From contig JAFCIZ010000006.1 of NCBI GenBank assembly GCA_017871115.1, positions 2,542,001 through 2,606,000 of the forward strand: a stretch of DNA of 64,000 nucleotides, in the 5' to 3' direction. Below, piece after piece: positions 24,098 through 37,014 of this stretch (its first letter is position 1; each line of letters begins with the position of its first letter). A program made the position numbers and the translations under genes. The notes under the pieces are model-generated. The model was given only the letters and a program-made list of their open reading frames with translations, ran no database searches and was not told where the DNA came from. Origin of the DNA: Cunninghamella blakesleeana (taxonomy: Eukaryota; Mucoromycota; Mucoromycetes; Mucorales; Cunninghamellaceae).

Positions 24098-25423
24098 TGA
24101 ATTGTGTTATGATGTATTGTATAATAAAAACGATTGTAATAATATAATTAAACTTGAGACTAAGATGATAACAATAAAAGGAAAAGTAAAGAAGAAAAGA
24201 AAGAAAGAAGAATTAATATTTTTCTTTTTCAAGTCTTTATACTTTTTTTTTTTTTTTTGAGACACGAAAATTATTACCATATACAGCCGGGATACAAACA
24301 AAAAGCAGAGTTTTTTTATAATATAAAAAATATGATCTATTTTTTGATGTCAAAATAATTATTGATTTAGATAAATAACCCCATCTATAAAATAAAAATA
24401 AAAAAAAAAAAAAAAAAAAAAAAGATGATTATTATTTTCCCCTGACGATACGCACTTTTTTTTTTGATCCTTACTAAACTATTTTATAAATCTACCTTAC
24501 TTTTATAATATGTTTGAGGTTGAACCCTTAATCATTGGTAAGATAATAAGAAAAAAGGAGGGAAATAGGAGAATTGGAGTATACCTATTAAGTTAATAAT
24601 GTGGAAAAAAATAGATATAGATAAATATACATATATAAGCTAGTCATTTTAAACAGTTCCTTTATTCTATTTTTTATCTTTTTGATGCCACACAAATATA
24701 TTTACACACAGGTACATCATAACAAATTATTACTATTCTTATTTCTTATCTATTTTTTTTTATTTTTAATTTTATTGTCAGTTTTACAAACATTTACCTT
24801 ATTAAAATAAAGGGAGTTTTTCTTTTCTTAAAGCCTATTTTACATTAGGAGAAAAATAAAATAAATACAAACAAATAATGATTTAGATTGTACTTGTACT
24901 TACTATTGTTATTATCATTACCATCGTTTTAATCGTTTACTTTATTAGTATTATTAGAATTTTACCTTTTTGTTTTTGTTGTTATATACTTGTAGATAAC
25001 AGGTTATTTAGAAAAGATTTAATGAATTGCATAAAAGATGATTACACACATAATTTAAAAATCAAGGACAATAAAAATTTAATAGCGTTCAAAAAAGGAA
25101 AGGGCTGAAAAATAATAAAAATACATAATAAATAGAGCGAGAGATAATAGCATTTCATTATTTTTATATAATAAATATAAAATAAAAATAAGGTCGAAAA
25201 TAATAATAGTAATAATAACAATAATAATAACAATAATAATAATAATAATAATAGTAGTAGTAGTACGTAATGGTAAACGATCATAACAAACCTAATCAAA
25301 AAAATAACATAAAATAATAATATATAAATTAGTATAATTAATATAATAATAATAGTACATATAGATGTACATATAAAATAAAAATTAAAAATAATGAAAT
25401 CAAATATATTTTATATTACCTTT
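24098..25423. other. AT-rich spacer upstream of the Myb gene
   Basis: About 1.3 kb. It contains a poly-A run near 24391-24423 and an AAT/AAC trinucleotide tract at about 25199-25260 that reads as poly-Leu on the complement. No gene supported. Confidence 0.5.
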
Positions 25424-26190
25424 TTATTCCATTTCCATAGCATCTTCATCATCAGAATCTATATCTATTTCATCATCAGGTGATACTTTGACTTCTTCTT
25501 CAGGTGCAGAGGGTGGTACAACAGTATTAATAGTATTAATCAATTCCTTTGCATGTTCTAGTAAAGCTTCATCATCATATCCAGATATTTGGGACAACTA
25601 GTTAAGATTAATAAATATAAAACAAAAAATAATTCAATATTGTTCTTTTTTATTACGTATTTTATTTTATTTTATTATATTTACCTTAAGAGCCACTTCT
25701 AAACAATCTCTTGCATCTTCCCAATGTGCCAACTTATCATCTTGATTCGTAGTAGATTCATCTTCACCTAAGCAATAATAAGTCCATCCATATAAATACC
25801 ATAAATCTACCACTTGATCATTTTCCTTTTGTAATCTTTCTAAAATAAGAAATGCCTGTTGTATCAATCCAACTTCCAATAATAATTTAATTAGAGACAA
25901 TCGAGCATCATAATTAGGAATGGTGGGATCGCCTACTTCTTTATCAAACCATAAATTTATACTTTGTTGGAGGATTTGTGCTGCTTCTTCATTACGTTGT
26001 TGACTAAGTCGTACCGAGGCTAATAATTGATATACTTCAGCATTATTTCCATCTACTTGTTGTGCTTTTTGTAAATATTCTTCGCATCTTTGTTCGGCTT
26101 CAGGTTCAAAACTAAATAAATATATAATTAAGAGTATAAAATAAAATAAGAAGAGTAAAAGTAAAAAATAAATATAAAATTATAATTATT

Positions 26191-26221
<31 letters not shown>

Positions 26222-26676
26222 GCAATCCTATGGTTTATCTGTTCTACTTCTTTTTCTTACCAACAATCAGTTAAATAAATTTCAGTCATAGAACATAAAG
26301 CACTTGATATTTTTAAAGCCAATTCTTGTTTTTCTTCTTCATCAGTATCAAGTTGTTCCCATTCCTTTAACATAAGATCTACTCCCTTTTGAAATGTATC
26401 AATAGCCTCCTTTTCAACAGATAACTGGCCAAGATACATATACTTACTATACCCAGTATGAGGCTCAAGTTGTATAGCTTGTAAAAAATGATTTCTTGCT
26501 TCTGAAAACTGTTCTAATTCAATTTCTATTTGACCCATCCATTCCAAAAGTTGTACATTGTTAGGAGCAAGATTGAGTGCCTTTTCACAAAAAGCATATG
26601 CCATATTGTACTCCATAGCTTCAATATTATCTTGGATTCTAGGTACAAGATCTTCTACTGTATAATTAGTTGACAT
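25424..26676 (-). CDS. ACL4: TPR-repeat protein, probable ribosomal protein L4 chaperone Acl4
   Basis: Complement exons 26261-26676, 25685-26111 and 25424-25597 give 338 residues. Seen: tandem TPR motifs, for example AYAFCEKALNLAPNNVQLLE and ARNHFLQAIQLEP, then AEVYQLLASVRL and LWYLYGWTYYCLG. An acidic tail (DDEIDIDSDDEDAMEME) ends the protein. Known: yeast Acl4 is a TPR protein of similar size with an acidic end that captures nascent Rpl4 and escorts it to the nucleus. The match rests on repeat layout, length and the acidic tail, so another soluble TPR protein remains possible. Confidence 0.75.
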
Positions 26677-27104
26677 GATTTAAAAATAAACTTTTTTAAA
26701 CGTATATGATTATTATAAAAAAAAAGGTCTATTATATATATATATAAATATATACTAATGAATTAATATACAATAATAATAATAAAAAAATAGTCTATAA
26801 ATGAAGATAGTGGTGGTATATTATTTTCTTTTTTATTTTAATAAAAATGAGAGAAAGAAAATTGCAAAAAAAAAAAAAAAAAAAAAAAATTCCAAAAATA
26901 AAGTTTAAAATAAAAAAATTTGTGGCGGATTTTTTTTTTTGCATTATAAAATATTTTCCAGTCACGGGCTTTTCAACTACCACTACTGACATATATATAT
27001 ATATATATATATATATTACAAGAGATCAAACATTAAAAGTATTTATTATTAAAAAAAAAAAGAATAATTTAAATTTAAAAAGTCTATTATCATTTCTTAT
27101 TTTT
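26677..27104. other. Spacer between ACL4-like and PBP-like genes
   Basis: About 430 bases containing a poly-A run at about 26866-26889 and a TA repeat near 26991-27014. It holds the ACL4-like promoter and the 3' end of the next minus-strand gene. Confidence 0.5.
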
Positions 27105-28886
27105 TTAAGCTAAAAAGAAAGAGGCCATCAAAGATACAAATACAGTCATCATACCAACGGTAAGTGAAGTAGCAGCAGAAGTATTGGATAAAGTGAAAGG
27201 GTTACCATTGAAGTTTGTAGCTAAAGAAGGTCTAGGTTGAGTTTCATCCCAATTACATTCATCAGCTTTAGCAGTATGAACAGGTTCATTGTTAGCAACA
27301 TTACGAAGCCAGTGACGTTTATATTCAGCAGAAGGAGCAGATGGGTTAACAACATTAATAATATCTTCTAATAAAGCATCGGCCATGACAAAGGGAGTAC
27401 TGTACCAATCATAACCTCCAGTAGCAGTTAAAATACCATCTTGACGATAAATGGATTTAGCGAATTTATATTGATTGACATCACTGATTTGATAGTTTTT
27501 TAATACATCTGTTAAGTTGGTGGCAATATAAGTTTCATCAATTAAGATATTGACATCTTTAATTGCATTTAAGAATTCTTGAGAAGTAGAGAACTTAAGA
27601 GTAGTACTATTGAATATAGTAGCACCAGCATCTTCTGTCAATTGTTGTCGGTAACCACCAGTTTTAATTTGATAAGTACCAGTGTTTTTATTAAATTGAC
27701 TGGGAGCATCGTATAAAGCCCATGCTACAACAGGTTTGGTGGAGTAACTTGAAGCTGCCTTTTTAAGATTATTATAATTGTTGGTAATGGATTGGAGTGC
27801 ATTATTGGCAACATCTTCTACATTATAAAAAGCAGCATAATAACCGAGCCAAGAGGTACGCTGTGAATATATTTAAATAAACAATAAAATATTAGTATTA
27901 GCCCATTTATTTATACTCATAAATATATATATATATATATATATATACTACTCTTATTTGTTTATTTATTATTATGATTTTTATTATTATTACTTACACC
28001 TAAAGCACTCTTTTCAAAACTTTCTGATCCATCAACAGAAGTGGATGGAATGGGATCAGAACCACCAGCAGTAAAACCAAACTGAGCTTTAGCTTCTTGT
28101 AATTGTTGGGTAGATAAAGTAGTATTTGTGGCAGAAAGTTCGGTAACATTGTTACTTTTATCACTTAAGTATTTTTGGAAACAAGTGGAAGCAATGAAAT
28201 CACTACCAGATACAACTTTGGTTGTTTCGGCAACACCTAAAGCCTGAACAATAATAATAATGATTAGATCAAATAATAAGAATTAAAAAAAAAAAAAATC
28301 AGATGAGTATCACCAAATAAAATATTTTAAACTTTAAATTTTTCTTCTTTTGACCTCTTTATCTTTATTTAATTTTTCTCTCTCCCCCTCTATTTTATAT
28401 ATATATATATATGTATATGTATATGTATCTCTGTATTAAAACTTACTTCAAGATAAGGAACAACGGTGGTAGACAAGACTGCAGCACTCTTAATAGGAAT
28501 TTCATAAACTTCAGTATTAGCTGGGAGACTAGAGCTAGCAGGGGCAGGAGTACCACATTGAACTAAAGCAAAGGTAGCGTTGGAACTAACATCGGTAAGT
28601 AATTTATAATTGTTATGATATTCAATAGTAAATAAATCGGCAGAGTCTTCGTCTATTAGAATTAGAATAAAGATAAGAATAAGAAAAGGAATGAGTAAAA
28701 TAAAAAAAATAAAAAAAAAAATAGTATATACAACATATTTTAAACTTTACTTGATTTAAACTTTTGAGGGAAATAATCTGTACTTGGGTTATAATTACTA
28801 ACACAATCTTGAGGGTTTTGATTTTGAGCAAAGACAGCAGTGCCAAGTAATAAAGTACTTGCAAATAAAATAGATCCTTTAAGCAT
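27105..28886 (-). CDS. GPI-anchored periplasmic-binding-protein-like (TroA/BtuF fold) surface protein
   Basis: Complement exons 28751-28886, 28447-28652, 27998-28243 and 27105-27860 give 447 residues. Seen: signal peptide (MLKGSILFASTLLLGTAVFA), then FALVQCGTPAP, SAAVLSTTVVPYLEALGV and SWLGYYAAFYN, the order expected of the Fe-siderophore/cobalamin-type binding fold (type III). The second lobe contains PVVAWALYDAP and ILIDETYIA. It ends in a short hydrophobic tail (MMTVFVSLMASFFLA), a likely GPI signal. Known: such proteins occur in fungi as predicted surface proteins of unknown ligand. Iron or metal-chelate capture is a guess from the fold. No permease or siderophore gene lies nearby. Confidence 0.75.
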
Positions 28887-29094
28887 TTTTTTTAAATGAT
28901 AAATAAAAAGAAAAAGGAAGGAAAGGGAAGAAAAAAAGGAAACTCTAATTTTTTAAAAAAATTTATATTGCAAAATTAAATTTGAAGTTGTACAAGATGG
29001 AATCAAAAAGATGGACTCCACTTTAAATTTTTATTTTTATTTTTATTATTGGTTGATTACATATGTCAAATTGATAAAGGATTTTTTCTTCTTT

Positions 29095-32000
29095 TTATTC
29101 TACGCTTTTTAACATGGTTCTAATTCTTCTTTCCAATAATAATAAAATTTCTAAAATATAAATATATGTATAATTAGATAAATGAAAAAAATAGACTATA
29201 TATATAGGTTTATACATAATGATTATATTATATTTACCTGGTAAAGTCTTTTTTTCATATCCATCAATTGTACTACGCGTTTTTAAATAAAAATCTTTAA
29301 TTCTTGATCGAGGACTAATAAACAGAAATAAATATAATTAGCTGATGAAGCTTTATTTTTATTTGTATATATTTTTATAATAGTCATTTTACATTCCCAG
29401 TTCATCTGCTATTTTTGTCATTCGGATGTCGGTTTCAGATTTGTATCCATATTTTTTGAGCCTATTAACGAAAATAATATAAATGTAAATATATAGGTTT
29501 AATAAATTTATACTTTATATACATATGTATATATATACACACATATATTTAATTACATACGTTAGAATGATTTTAAGTTTATCATGAAGGTCAAGCTGTT
29601 TTGGATTGTTTCTTCTTTCCCTATAAAACCAATTGGTATTTCATTAATAGCTGCAATAAAAACTATAAATCTATATTCATATCTATAAAACTTATAGCAT
29701 ACCATTGTAATTGACAACTATGACCAGAATGATTTGCGCCTAATGTTGAAGCTATAGAATCCCAACTTTTCCAACCTGATTGTCGACTTTCTTTAACTAA
29801 TTCATATAATTTTTCTTTTTCGTTTTCTGTCCATTCTTTTTTGTCTCGATTCTCTAATGAATAAAGTGTAGTTATAAAAGAAAATATAATATATATTATA
29901 ATAATAGTAATTAAATGATTTATTCAACTGTTTTTTCTTCTTCTGACTATTATCTTCGTTGCACTTTATACTTACTTTCTTTGTTTGAACTGTTGGTTCC
30001 TTTTAATAGTATATTATATCGCTCTTGTAACTCAGGTATTCCTCGTTGCATCAAGTCTTGAATTTTCTTAAAATCTTTTCCATATAATTTTACATATCTA
30101 ATAATAAATAATATATTATATATAAAATATATAGTTAATACCATTTAACTTTTTTGATATCTTTTTGTTATATTTATATTTTACTCTATTAATTTTTCAT
30201 CTTCTTCCTTTGTAAAGCTTAAATTTTTGTATCTGTATTTATTATATGCAAGTCTACAGCGATCAATGAGAATGGTAAGTGGCCTATCTGGAAATACCTT
30301 TGCTAAAAAAAAATCACAAGGTTATTTAGTATCATAGTATAAACATGTATATGGGTATGTATGTGCGTCAATATAAATTACCAATTTTTCTCCAAAATAA
30401 TTTATGGTTACGAGCTGAATCAAATACTAAATCATGAAAATCATTTTTAGATAATCCTTCACGCTAGTCATGAATATTTTACCAAAAAAATCAATAATCA
30501 TTGGAAAAGTATTAGTACAAATAGATGGTGCTTTTATCTTTAATTTATTTTTTTACTTGTGCATTTACTATGTTATTTATACACTTACTCTACAGATTTT
30601 TTTAATTCTTTTTTCCAATCTTATTAACTCTTCTTTGGTCAAACTTTTTTTCAGATTAAGGTCCCAACCATTTTCTTCCGCTTTTTTCCGTGTATAGTAA
30701 TATGAATCGATGGTTCTATGCCAAGGAGGGGCCTCACCACTATAACTATCATTAGAATCAGTATCGGATTCAGAATCAGAGACAAAGAAATCATGTTGTA
30801 TATTATATTTATCTGCTTCATCAATAAAGCGAGTCTTGTATTCAATTTTTTCATCCCGGTTCTTATTACGAAATGTGTTTGTTGATTGCAATCGATTGTT
30901 TGAATAGAGACCACGGATAATATCATTTTTATTCTTAACTAGTGATGTAGTTCCTGAAGGAGTAGCTATTATTTTCTTCGATACATGATCACTACTATCA
31001 CTATCGCTATCACTTTTATTACTATAATCATAATCACTACTATCAGAATTAATATATTCCAAGGAGTGTATTTTACTGTTTTTTTGAACGATTTTTTTAT
31101 TTTGTGATTTTTTTATAGAAGTAGATGTGGTAGAAGGAGAAGAGGTAGTAGGTGTATTGCTTTTTAATTTTTGTGTATCATTATTATATATATTAGTTGA
31201 TGATAATGTAGTGGGTATTTTTCCATGTTTATTAGTATTAGTTATTACTTTGTGTATATCATTATCAGTGCTATCACTATCACTGTCACTCATAAAAGTT
31301 GGTGATGAATTATTGTATTTTGTTGAATTATTCACAGTTGCCGATCCCTTTCTATAGTCGATTGTTGTTGCTGGCTTATGATTTTCATTATCAGTACTGT
31401 CACTGTTACTATCACTCATATAATCTAATGATGGTGGTGGTTTAGTTGTTGTAGTAATAAGCACTTTTCTTTTTGTAGGTGGATGATTGGTTATTGGGTT
31501 TTTATTTTCATTATCAGTACTATCACTATTGCTATCACTCATATATGCTCGTTTAGGTGTTATTTTTGATTTTAATTCTTTTATTGGTGTTTTCCGGCGT
31601 ATAGCATTATTAGTATTGTCATTATTTAATACTTTATGTCTGTTATCATTATCAGTGCTATCACTATCACTATCGCTTGTGTAATTTTTTAATGTTGGTG
31701 GTTTGTAAATATCCATTTTCTTTGATGTAATTACTGTATTAGATTCTATAGATTGTTTCTTATCATCATTGCTAGGTTTTTTATTAGTGTGAGGGTCTGT
31801 TGATTTATGAGAATGAGTATGTTTAACAGGAACTAACTTTGAATTATATACATATTAATTAATGTGTTTTAAAAAATTAGAGATTTAAAGTGAGTAGAAT
31901 AATAAATAATGACAACGATATTAATAATATATATATATAAACATTGATCTACTTACTATTTCGTCCTTAGTCTCTTTCTTCAACTTTTTCTTTTTGTCTG

Positions 32001-32172
32001 ATCTTTTCTTTTCTTTCTTGATCTATAAATTATAAAATTAACAATCAAAAAAATATAAAATAAAGCTATTATCCCTGCTTTTAATTATTATGATCATGAA
32101 TGATTATTTATATATGATATTTACTTTATGTATTTTATCTTTTTTATTAATCTTCTTTTCAATATCAACCAT
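29095..32172 (-). CDS. REB1/TTF1-like multi-Myb DNA-binding protein
   Basis: Eleven complement exons: 32125-32172, 31957-32022, 30589-31836, 30382-30463, 30185-30302, 29976-30097, 29703-29853, 29561-29620, 29393-29461, 29238-29314 and 29095-29150; 698 residues. The start is Lys-rich. Residues about 70-340 hold repeats of an acidic Ser/Asp motif (SDSNSDSTDNEN type), likely casein-kinase-2 sites. The C-terminal half carries Myb-type repeats: LSFTKEEDEKLIEYVKLYG (about 510-560), KKEWTENEKEKLYELVKE with GWKSWDSIASTLG (565-612), and a degenerate third near 635-675. Known: Reb1/TTF1 proteins bind rDNA and promoters, stopping RNA polymerase I and shaping nucleosomes. The assignment rests on the order of Myb repeats; sequence specificity is unknown. 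Confidence 0.8.
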
Positions 32173-33574
32173 ATTAAAAAGAATAGATTCTGAAGATTAA
32201 GCGAGAGAGAGGGAGTGAAAAAGAGATATTGAAAAAAAAGAGAGAGAGAAAAAAAAAGACAAAAACTTTAAAAAAATTAATTCCAGAATTAAATTTTTTT
32301 TGTGTGCTTATAAAAGCATAAAACTGCCTTTTAATTTTTTCAAGATTGTTTATTATATGATCTTTTTAATCATTTACACAGCAAAACATATTATATAAAT
32401 TATATCAAACGAAAAAATCTTCGAGCTTAACTAATAAAAAATATTATTGAAATATCAAATTTCACCATTGTAATTACCTTCAAAATAAATAAAGGAAACA
32501 AATGAATGAAATATAAATAATGTTTTTATCATTGAATCAAAAAAATCAACCAAGATCTTCTGTTATTTTTTTATTATGTAAATAAAGTAGTATATGAGCA
32601 AGTTGCTGTATATTTTATTTTAAAAGAATAAATTTAATAAATAGTTCATTATTCTTATTTTTAACGATTAAAACAAACAGCTACAACATAGACAAAAATC
32701 AACTTTTCTAAAGATTATTTTTATTTCTTCTGTTTCAATAATTTTATACTAGTTCATATACTCACATCCACATTGTATTTTTCTTAATTATGCATATATA
32801 TAGGTAATTCTTTCTTTTGTAGTAATAAATATAACCTATGACACATTCTTATACGCAAATAAAAAATAATACCACCGTTTTATTTTTTCCTATTATATTG
32901 ATGGTCATTAAAGAGAAAGTAGTTCAAATAAATTTATTTACAGCATTAGCAATAAGAGTAAAAAGAAAAAGAAAAATAAGAATGATAGTAATATTAATAA
33001 TAATAAAAATATGATGATGAGAATAAGATAAAATAAGGTTTAAAAAAACAGATTTGCTATACTAAACTTCAAAAGTGAAATAAATTTAAAATTATTTTTT
33101 ATTTTATATATATATAAATATATATTTTTATTATTATATATATATTTTTATATATATAAATATATATATTGGTTGATTGATGGATAGATATAATTGTGTG
33201 TGCTTGTTTTTCTATATTTTTTCTTTATAATTTGTTTCGGCTTACTTTTTCCTTTTTTATTTTTTTGATATATATGATTTTCCTTTTTCTGTTTTCTTCT
33301 TTTTGTTTAATGGTAGTTTCTGTGTATGTGTTTTTTTGCAAATAATAATTGACAATATCTAATATGGAGAGTAATACATGCCACCGCGACCTCTTCCCCT
33401 GTTTTATTTTTTAATTTTTTTATGCTTCAGTATACCTTTTTTTATAAATATGTTTTGTTTTTTATCTCTATTTTTTTTAATGCACAAGATAAAAATAAAA
33501 TGCATTCCCCTTCTCTCCATGATATAATATCCATATATATCACCTTTTTTTAATTATTTTGTTCTTATTTTTAT
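32173..33574. other. Spacer between REB1-like and PABPN1-like genes
   Basis: About 1.4 kb of AT-rich DNA. It includes a short palindrome around 32280 (TTAATTC-CA-GAATTAA) and TA/TTTATA repeats near 33100-33170. The left part is the REB1-like promoter; no gene seen. Confidence 0.45.
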
Positions 33575-34566
33575 TTACCTTCCACGATAACCAAAACCAG
33601 CAGAATGACCATAATAAGGAGGAGGGGCATAACCACCACGATAACCACCACGACCACGACCACGACCTCTAGAAGAAAATCCGGGAACATTTGTACGTTT
33701 AGGAGTTACCTATTTATCAAAAAAAGAAAAAAGTTTGAATAAACAAATAAATAATATCGGATCCAAAATACAATGGATTATATTTTTTTATATAAGTAAT
33801 TACTAAATGAATACCTTTAATAAACGACCACGGAAAAGACTTTCATTTAATGCAACTGCATTATTTACAAAAGCAGGTTCGGCAAATTCAACATAAGCGT
33901 AACTAAATGAAAATGAATAAAAAAAATAAAAATAAGAATTAGACATATATATATAAACATATAAATTCATTGTTACTCAACTAAAATAAAATAACTTTTA
34001 CCCTTTAGGGTGACCAGTAAATTTATCACAAAGAATAGTAACACGATTAATAGTACCACAGGATTGGAAATGAGCTTGAAGTTCTTCAGGAGAAGCTCCA
34101 TAGTCTACTTGACCAACATATACAGATCTGGAATCAACAGCTTCTTTATCTACTTTGTAATCATAACCAATACAATATATAAAGAACATTGAAAATAAAT
34201 AATTTGTTTCTTTTTTTTCTTCCCTTTTTCTTATTCATCTTATAGTTATTACCTTCTTCTTGAGGATACATTGATTTTTCTACTTCAGCTTGCATATCGC
34301 GTAACTTGGCAGCTTCAGATTCCATTTCTTGAACTCTAGCCTTCATAGCTTCTAATTCCTATTAAAATATCATATGTTTAGTCATTATAAAATAATATAT
34401 ATATATAAATATATTATAACCAATGTAATGTATTAATAATCTTGCATTTTACTTTGTCAACTTCACCATCAGCAGCAGCAGTAGAAGGGGCAGCTTCATT
34501 AGTTACTGCTTCCTTTTGGATAACACCGTAAGATTCAGTATTTTTTTGTTGTTCAGTATCACTCAT
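33575..34566 (-). CDS. Nuclear poly(A)-binding protein, PABPN1/Pab2 type (copy 1)
   Basis: Complement exons 34453-34566, 34253-34358, 34002-34149, 33815-33902 and 33575-33709 give 196 residues. Layout: acidic/polar start, a coiled-coil helix ([18 protein letters not shown], about 40-72), one RRM (about 79-155) with RNP2 SVYVGQVD and RNP1-region GYAYVEF, then an RGG-rich tail. This is the architecture of human PABPN1 and fission-yeast Pab2, which bind poly(A) in the nucleus and control tail length and RNA decay. A diverged copy follows at 35222-36420 with the same internal exon sizes. Confidence 0.9.
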
Positions 34567-35221
34567 ATTAAATATATATATTAAAAAAAATAAAACAATA
34601 AAAGAAAAAAAGAATAAAAAAAAACTTGCGTAAACAAAAATAAAAAAATTTATGTCGGAGTTCGAAAATTATATTATTCTTTTTTTAAAAAAACTCCTTT
34701 TAGTTTCTTTTATCGTTGATTATGATTGGCTTCCTTTTTTTATACTAGTATTATTTTAAAAAATAAAACCCATTATATATATATATATATATATTGACTA
34801 TGCTTAGATACAAGATGATTAATTATATATTTTATTATGATCAAATATAACCTTAAACTTCCATTATTCTTAACTATATAAATGGAATGAAATGATTGGA
34901 TGGTCATGTTATTTTTTTTCTTAAAAACAAAAACAAACAATAATAAATATCTACGCGTCAATATTTATTTTAAAAAATAGTGAGCTTACTGTATTTCCAT
35001 GATAAATTGAATATAATAATAAAAACACAAAGAGTTTGCCCAAGTTTTATTAATTTTATTTGATTTTTTTTTTTAACTCATAACAAAAAAAGTATAAATA
35101 TTTATATATATATATATAATTGGATTGTTAAAAAAATGAATGAAAAAAAAAAAAAAGTAAGACATAATTATATACTGATGTTTTATATATAATATATTAC
35201 GAGGTTTTGGTGGGATGTTAT
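34567..35221. other. Spacer between the two PABPN1-like genes
   Basis: About 650 bases: promoter of copy 1 and 3' region of copy 2, with TA repeats near 34774-34794 and 35104-35120. No gene seen. Confidence 0.5.
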
Positions 35222-36420
35222 TTAATAACCACTATTATCATAATAATAATAAAATAAAATAAAAATGAATATATGATTGATTGAAAAAAATGAATAAAAT
35301 TATTTCTTAATTTTAAAACTTACGTTCCGTGTTGACCACCACCATAAGGATTCATATATGGAGCGTACATACCATGGCCATTAGGAGGATAACCACCTTG
35401 ATGGTAATATCCACCTCTGCCTCTACCACCTCTTCCACCTCGACCACCACCACGGTATGCAAATCCAGGAACATTGGTTCTCTTTGGTATAACCTATATC
35501 GTAAAAAATATTATATATATTTATATAAATAAAAACCATCCTATCATTGTTATTTTTTAAAAAAAAGATATATGTTGTTATCCTATTTACCTTTAATAAA
35601 CGACCACGGAATTCAGTTTGATTGAAAGATAAAGCTTGAACAGCTGCGTTAGGATCAGAAAATTCGATAAAGCCGTAACTATAATTTTTAATTTTTTTAA
35701 AAGGGTATTATTAGTATTAGTCATAATTTACTTTTTTTTTGTTTAAAAAACTTTATCTATTTTTGTTATTGCTATTATTATTATTTTACCCTTTAGATTG
35801 ACCAGTATATTTGTCACATAAGATAGTAACGCGATTAATACCACCACAAACTTGGAAATGAGCTTGTAATTCTTCAGGTGTAGTTGAATAATCTACTTGA
35901 CCAACATAAACAGATCTTAAATCAACTGGGGATCTACCTAATAGTAACAAAACAAACACATAAATATATATTTCAAAATCATTAATAATTAATCCTCCAA
36001 AAAAAATTAAAATAAATAGCTAAGTATAATATCGTTTTAATATAAACTAACCTTGACTATCAACGGCAGCACCGGCAGCATATTGACCACCTTGTTGAGC
36101 ATAGTAATCTTGGTATTGTGAATTTGCTACACTTGGTTCCTATTATTTATCAAAGAAATATCAAATATGTATAAATATATACATTTATTAATATAATATT
36201 CACATAAATAATAAAATATTCAGTAGATAAAAACCTTTCTCTTTTCTTTTTTATAACTCTTCTCTTTTCTTTTTAAAATAAACAAAAAAACCCTTTTAAA
36301 TTTAGCTTATAAAAAACAAGCTAAAATCCTATTTACCGCATTATATGTATGACTATATTCTTGGTTTGATTCTGTAGGTTTAGAAGTGTAACTATTATCA
36401 CTATATGTATTATTATCCAT
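35222..36420 (-). CDS. PABPN1/Pab2-like RNA-binding protein (copy 2, coiled coil replaced)
   Basis: Complement exons 36337-36420, 36052-36139, 35790-35937, 35591-35678, 35324-35493 and 35222-35231 give 195 residues. The RRM is close to copy 1: [27 protein letters not shown] and [16 protein letters not shown], followed by a Gly/Arg tail. The N-terminal coiled coil of copy 1 is absent; a Tyr/Gln/Gly-rich stretch ([12 protein letters not shown]) stands there. The third and fourth exons have the same lengths (148 and 88) and phases as in copy 1, so this is a tandem duplication. The last exon is 10 bases; if its donor is not used, the protein stops three bases earlier in effect, at the TAA within GTAAGT. 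Probably nuclear. Confidence 0.87.
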
Positions 36421-37014
36421 ACTTAATAAATTTTAACTTTAGATGTGGTTATTTTAAATAGTATTAATAAATAAATATACGTTTTTAAAATATATATATA
36501 TAAATAATGATAGTTAATAACAATGAAAAAAAAATAGAGGAAAGAAAAATAAAAAAAAGCCTTCGGTCGCTGGCTAAATATTTTAAATTTTTTTTGTCCC
36601 TCCATTTTTTTTTTTTTACTCTTTTCCTCTTTTCTCTTTTTATATTTCCACTAAAAAGTTGCCATTATTTTAAATACATTTTCATTTCTATTTTCCTATT
36701 ATTTAGCAATAAACCATAATCTTGATTTATTTATTTATATATATTTTATAAGCTATTTTAATAATACCTTCAATTGTTTATATATGTTTGTTATATAAAG
36801 AAAAAAAGAAAGAGAAAGAGAAGGAAAAAAAATAATTGACTGCCTTTTAAAATGGTATTTTTTAAAGGTATTTTTTTTCATTCCCCTCTTTTTTTAACCT
36901 TTTTTTTTTCTTTCTCTTTATATCTATTTTTTATTCCTTACATACTATATACTATATACTTTTTATATTCTATAGTATCTTTATCTTTATTTTATTTTTT
37001 AAATAACAACAAAT
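36421..37014. promoter_or_regulatory. Divergent promoter region, PABPN1-like copy 2 and D-serine dehydratase-like gene
   Basis: About 590 bases between outward-facing start codons, with long T-rich runs, repeated 'tactatata' near 36942-36958 and A/T hairpins. No coding frame supported. Confidence 0.45.

Noticed and set aside
25042..25299. Poly-Leu frame on the minus strand
   Set aside because: It is a translated AAT/AAC trinucleotide tract in a spacer, with no domain or splice support.
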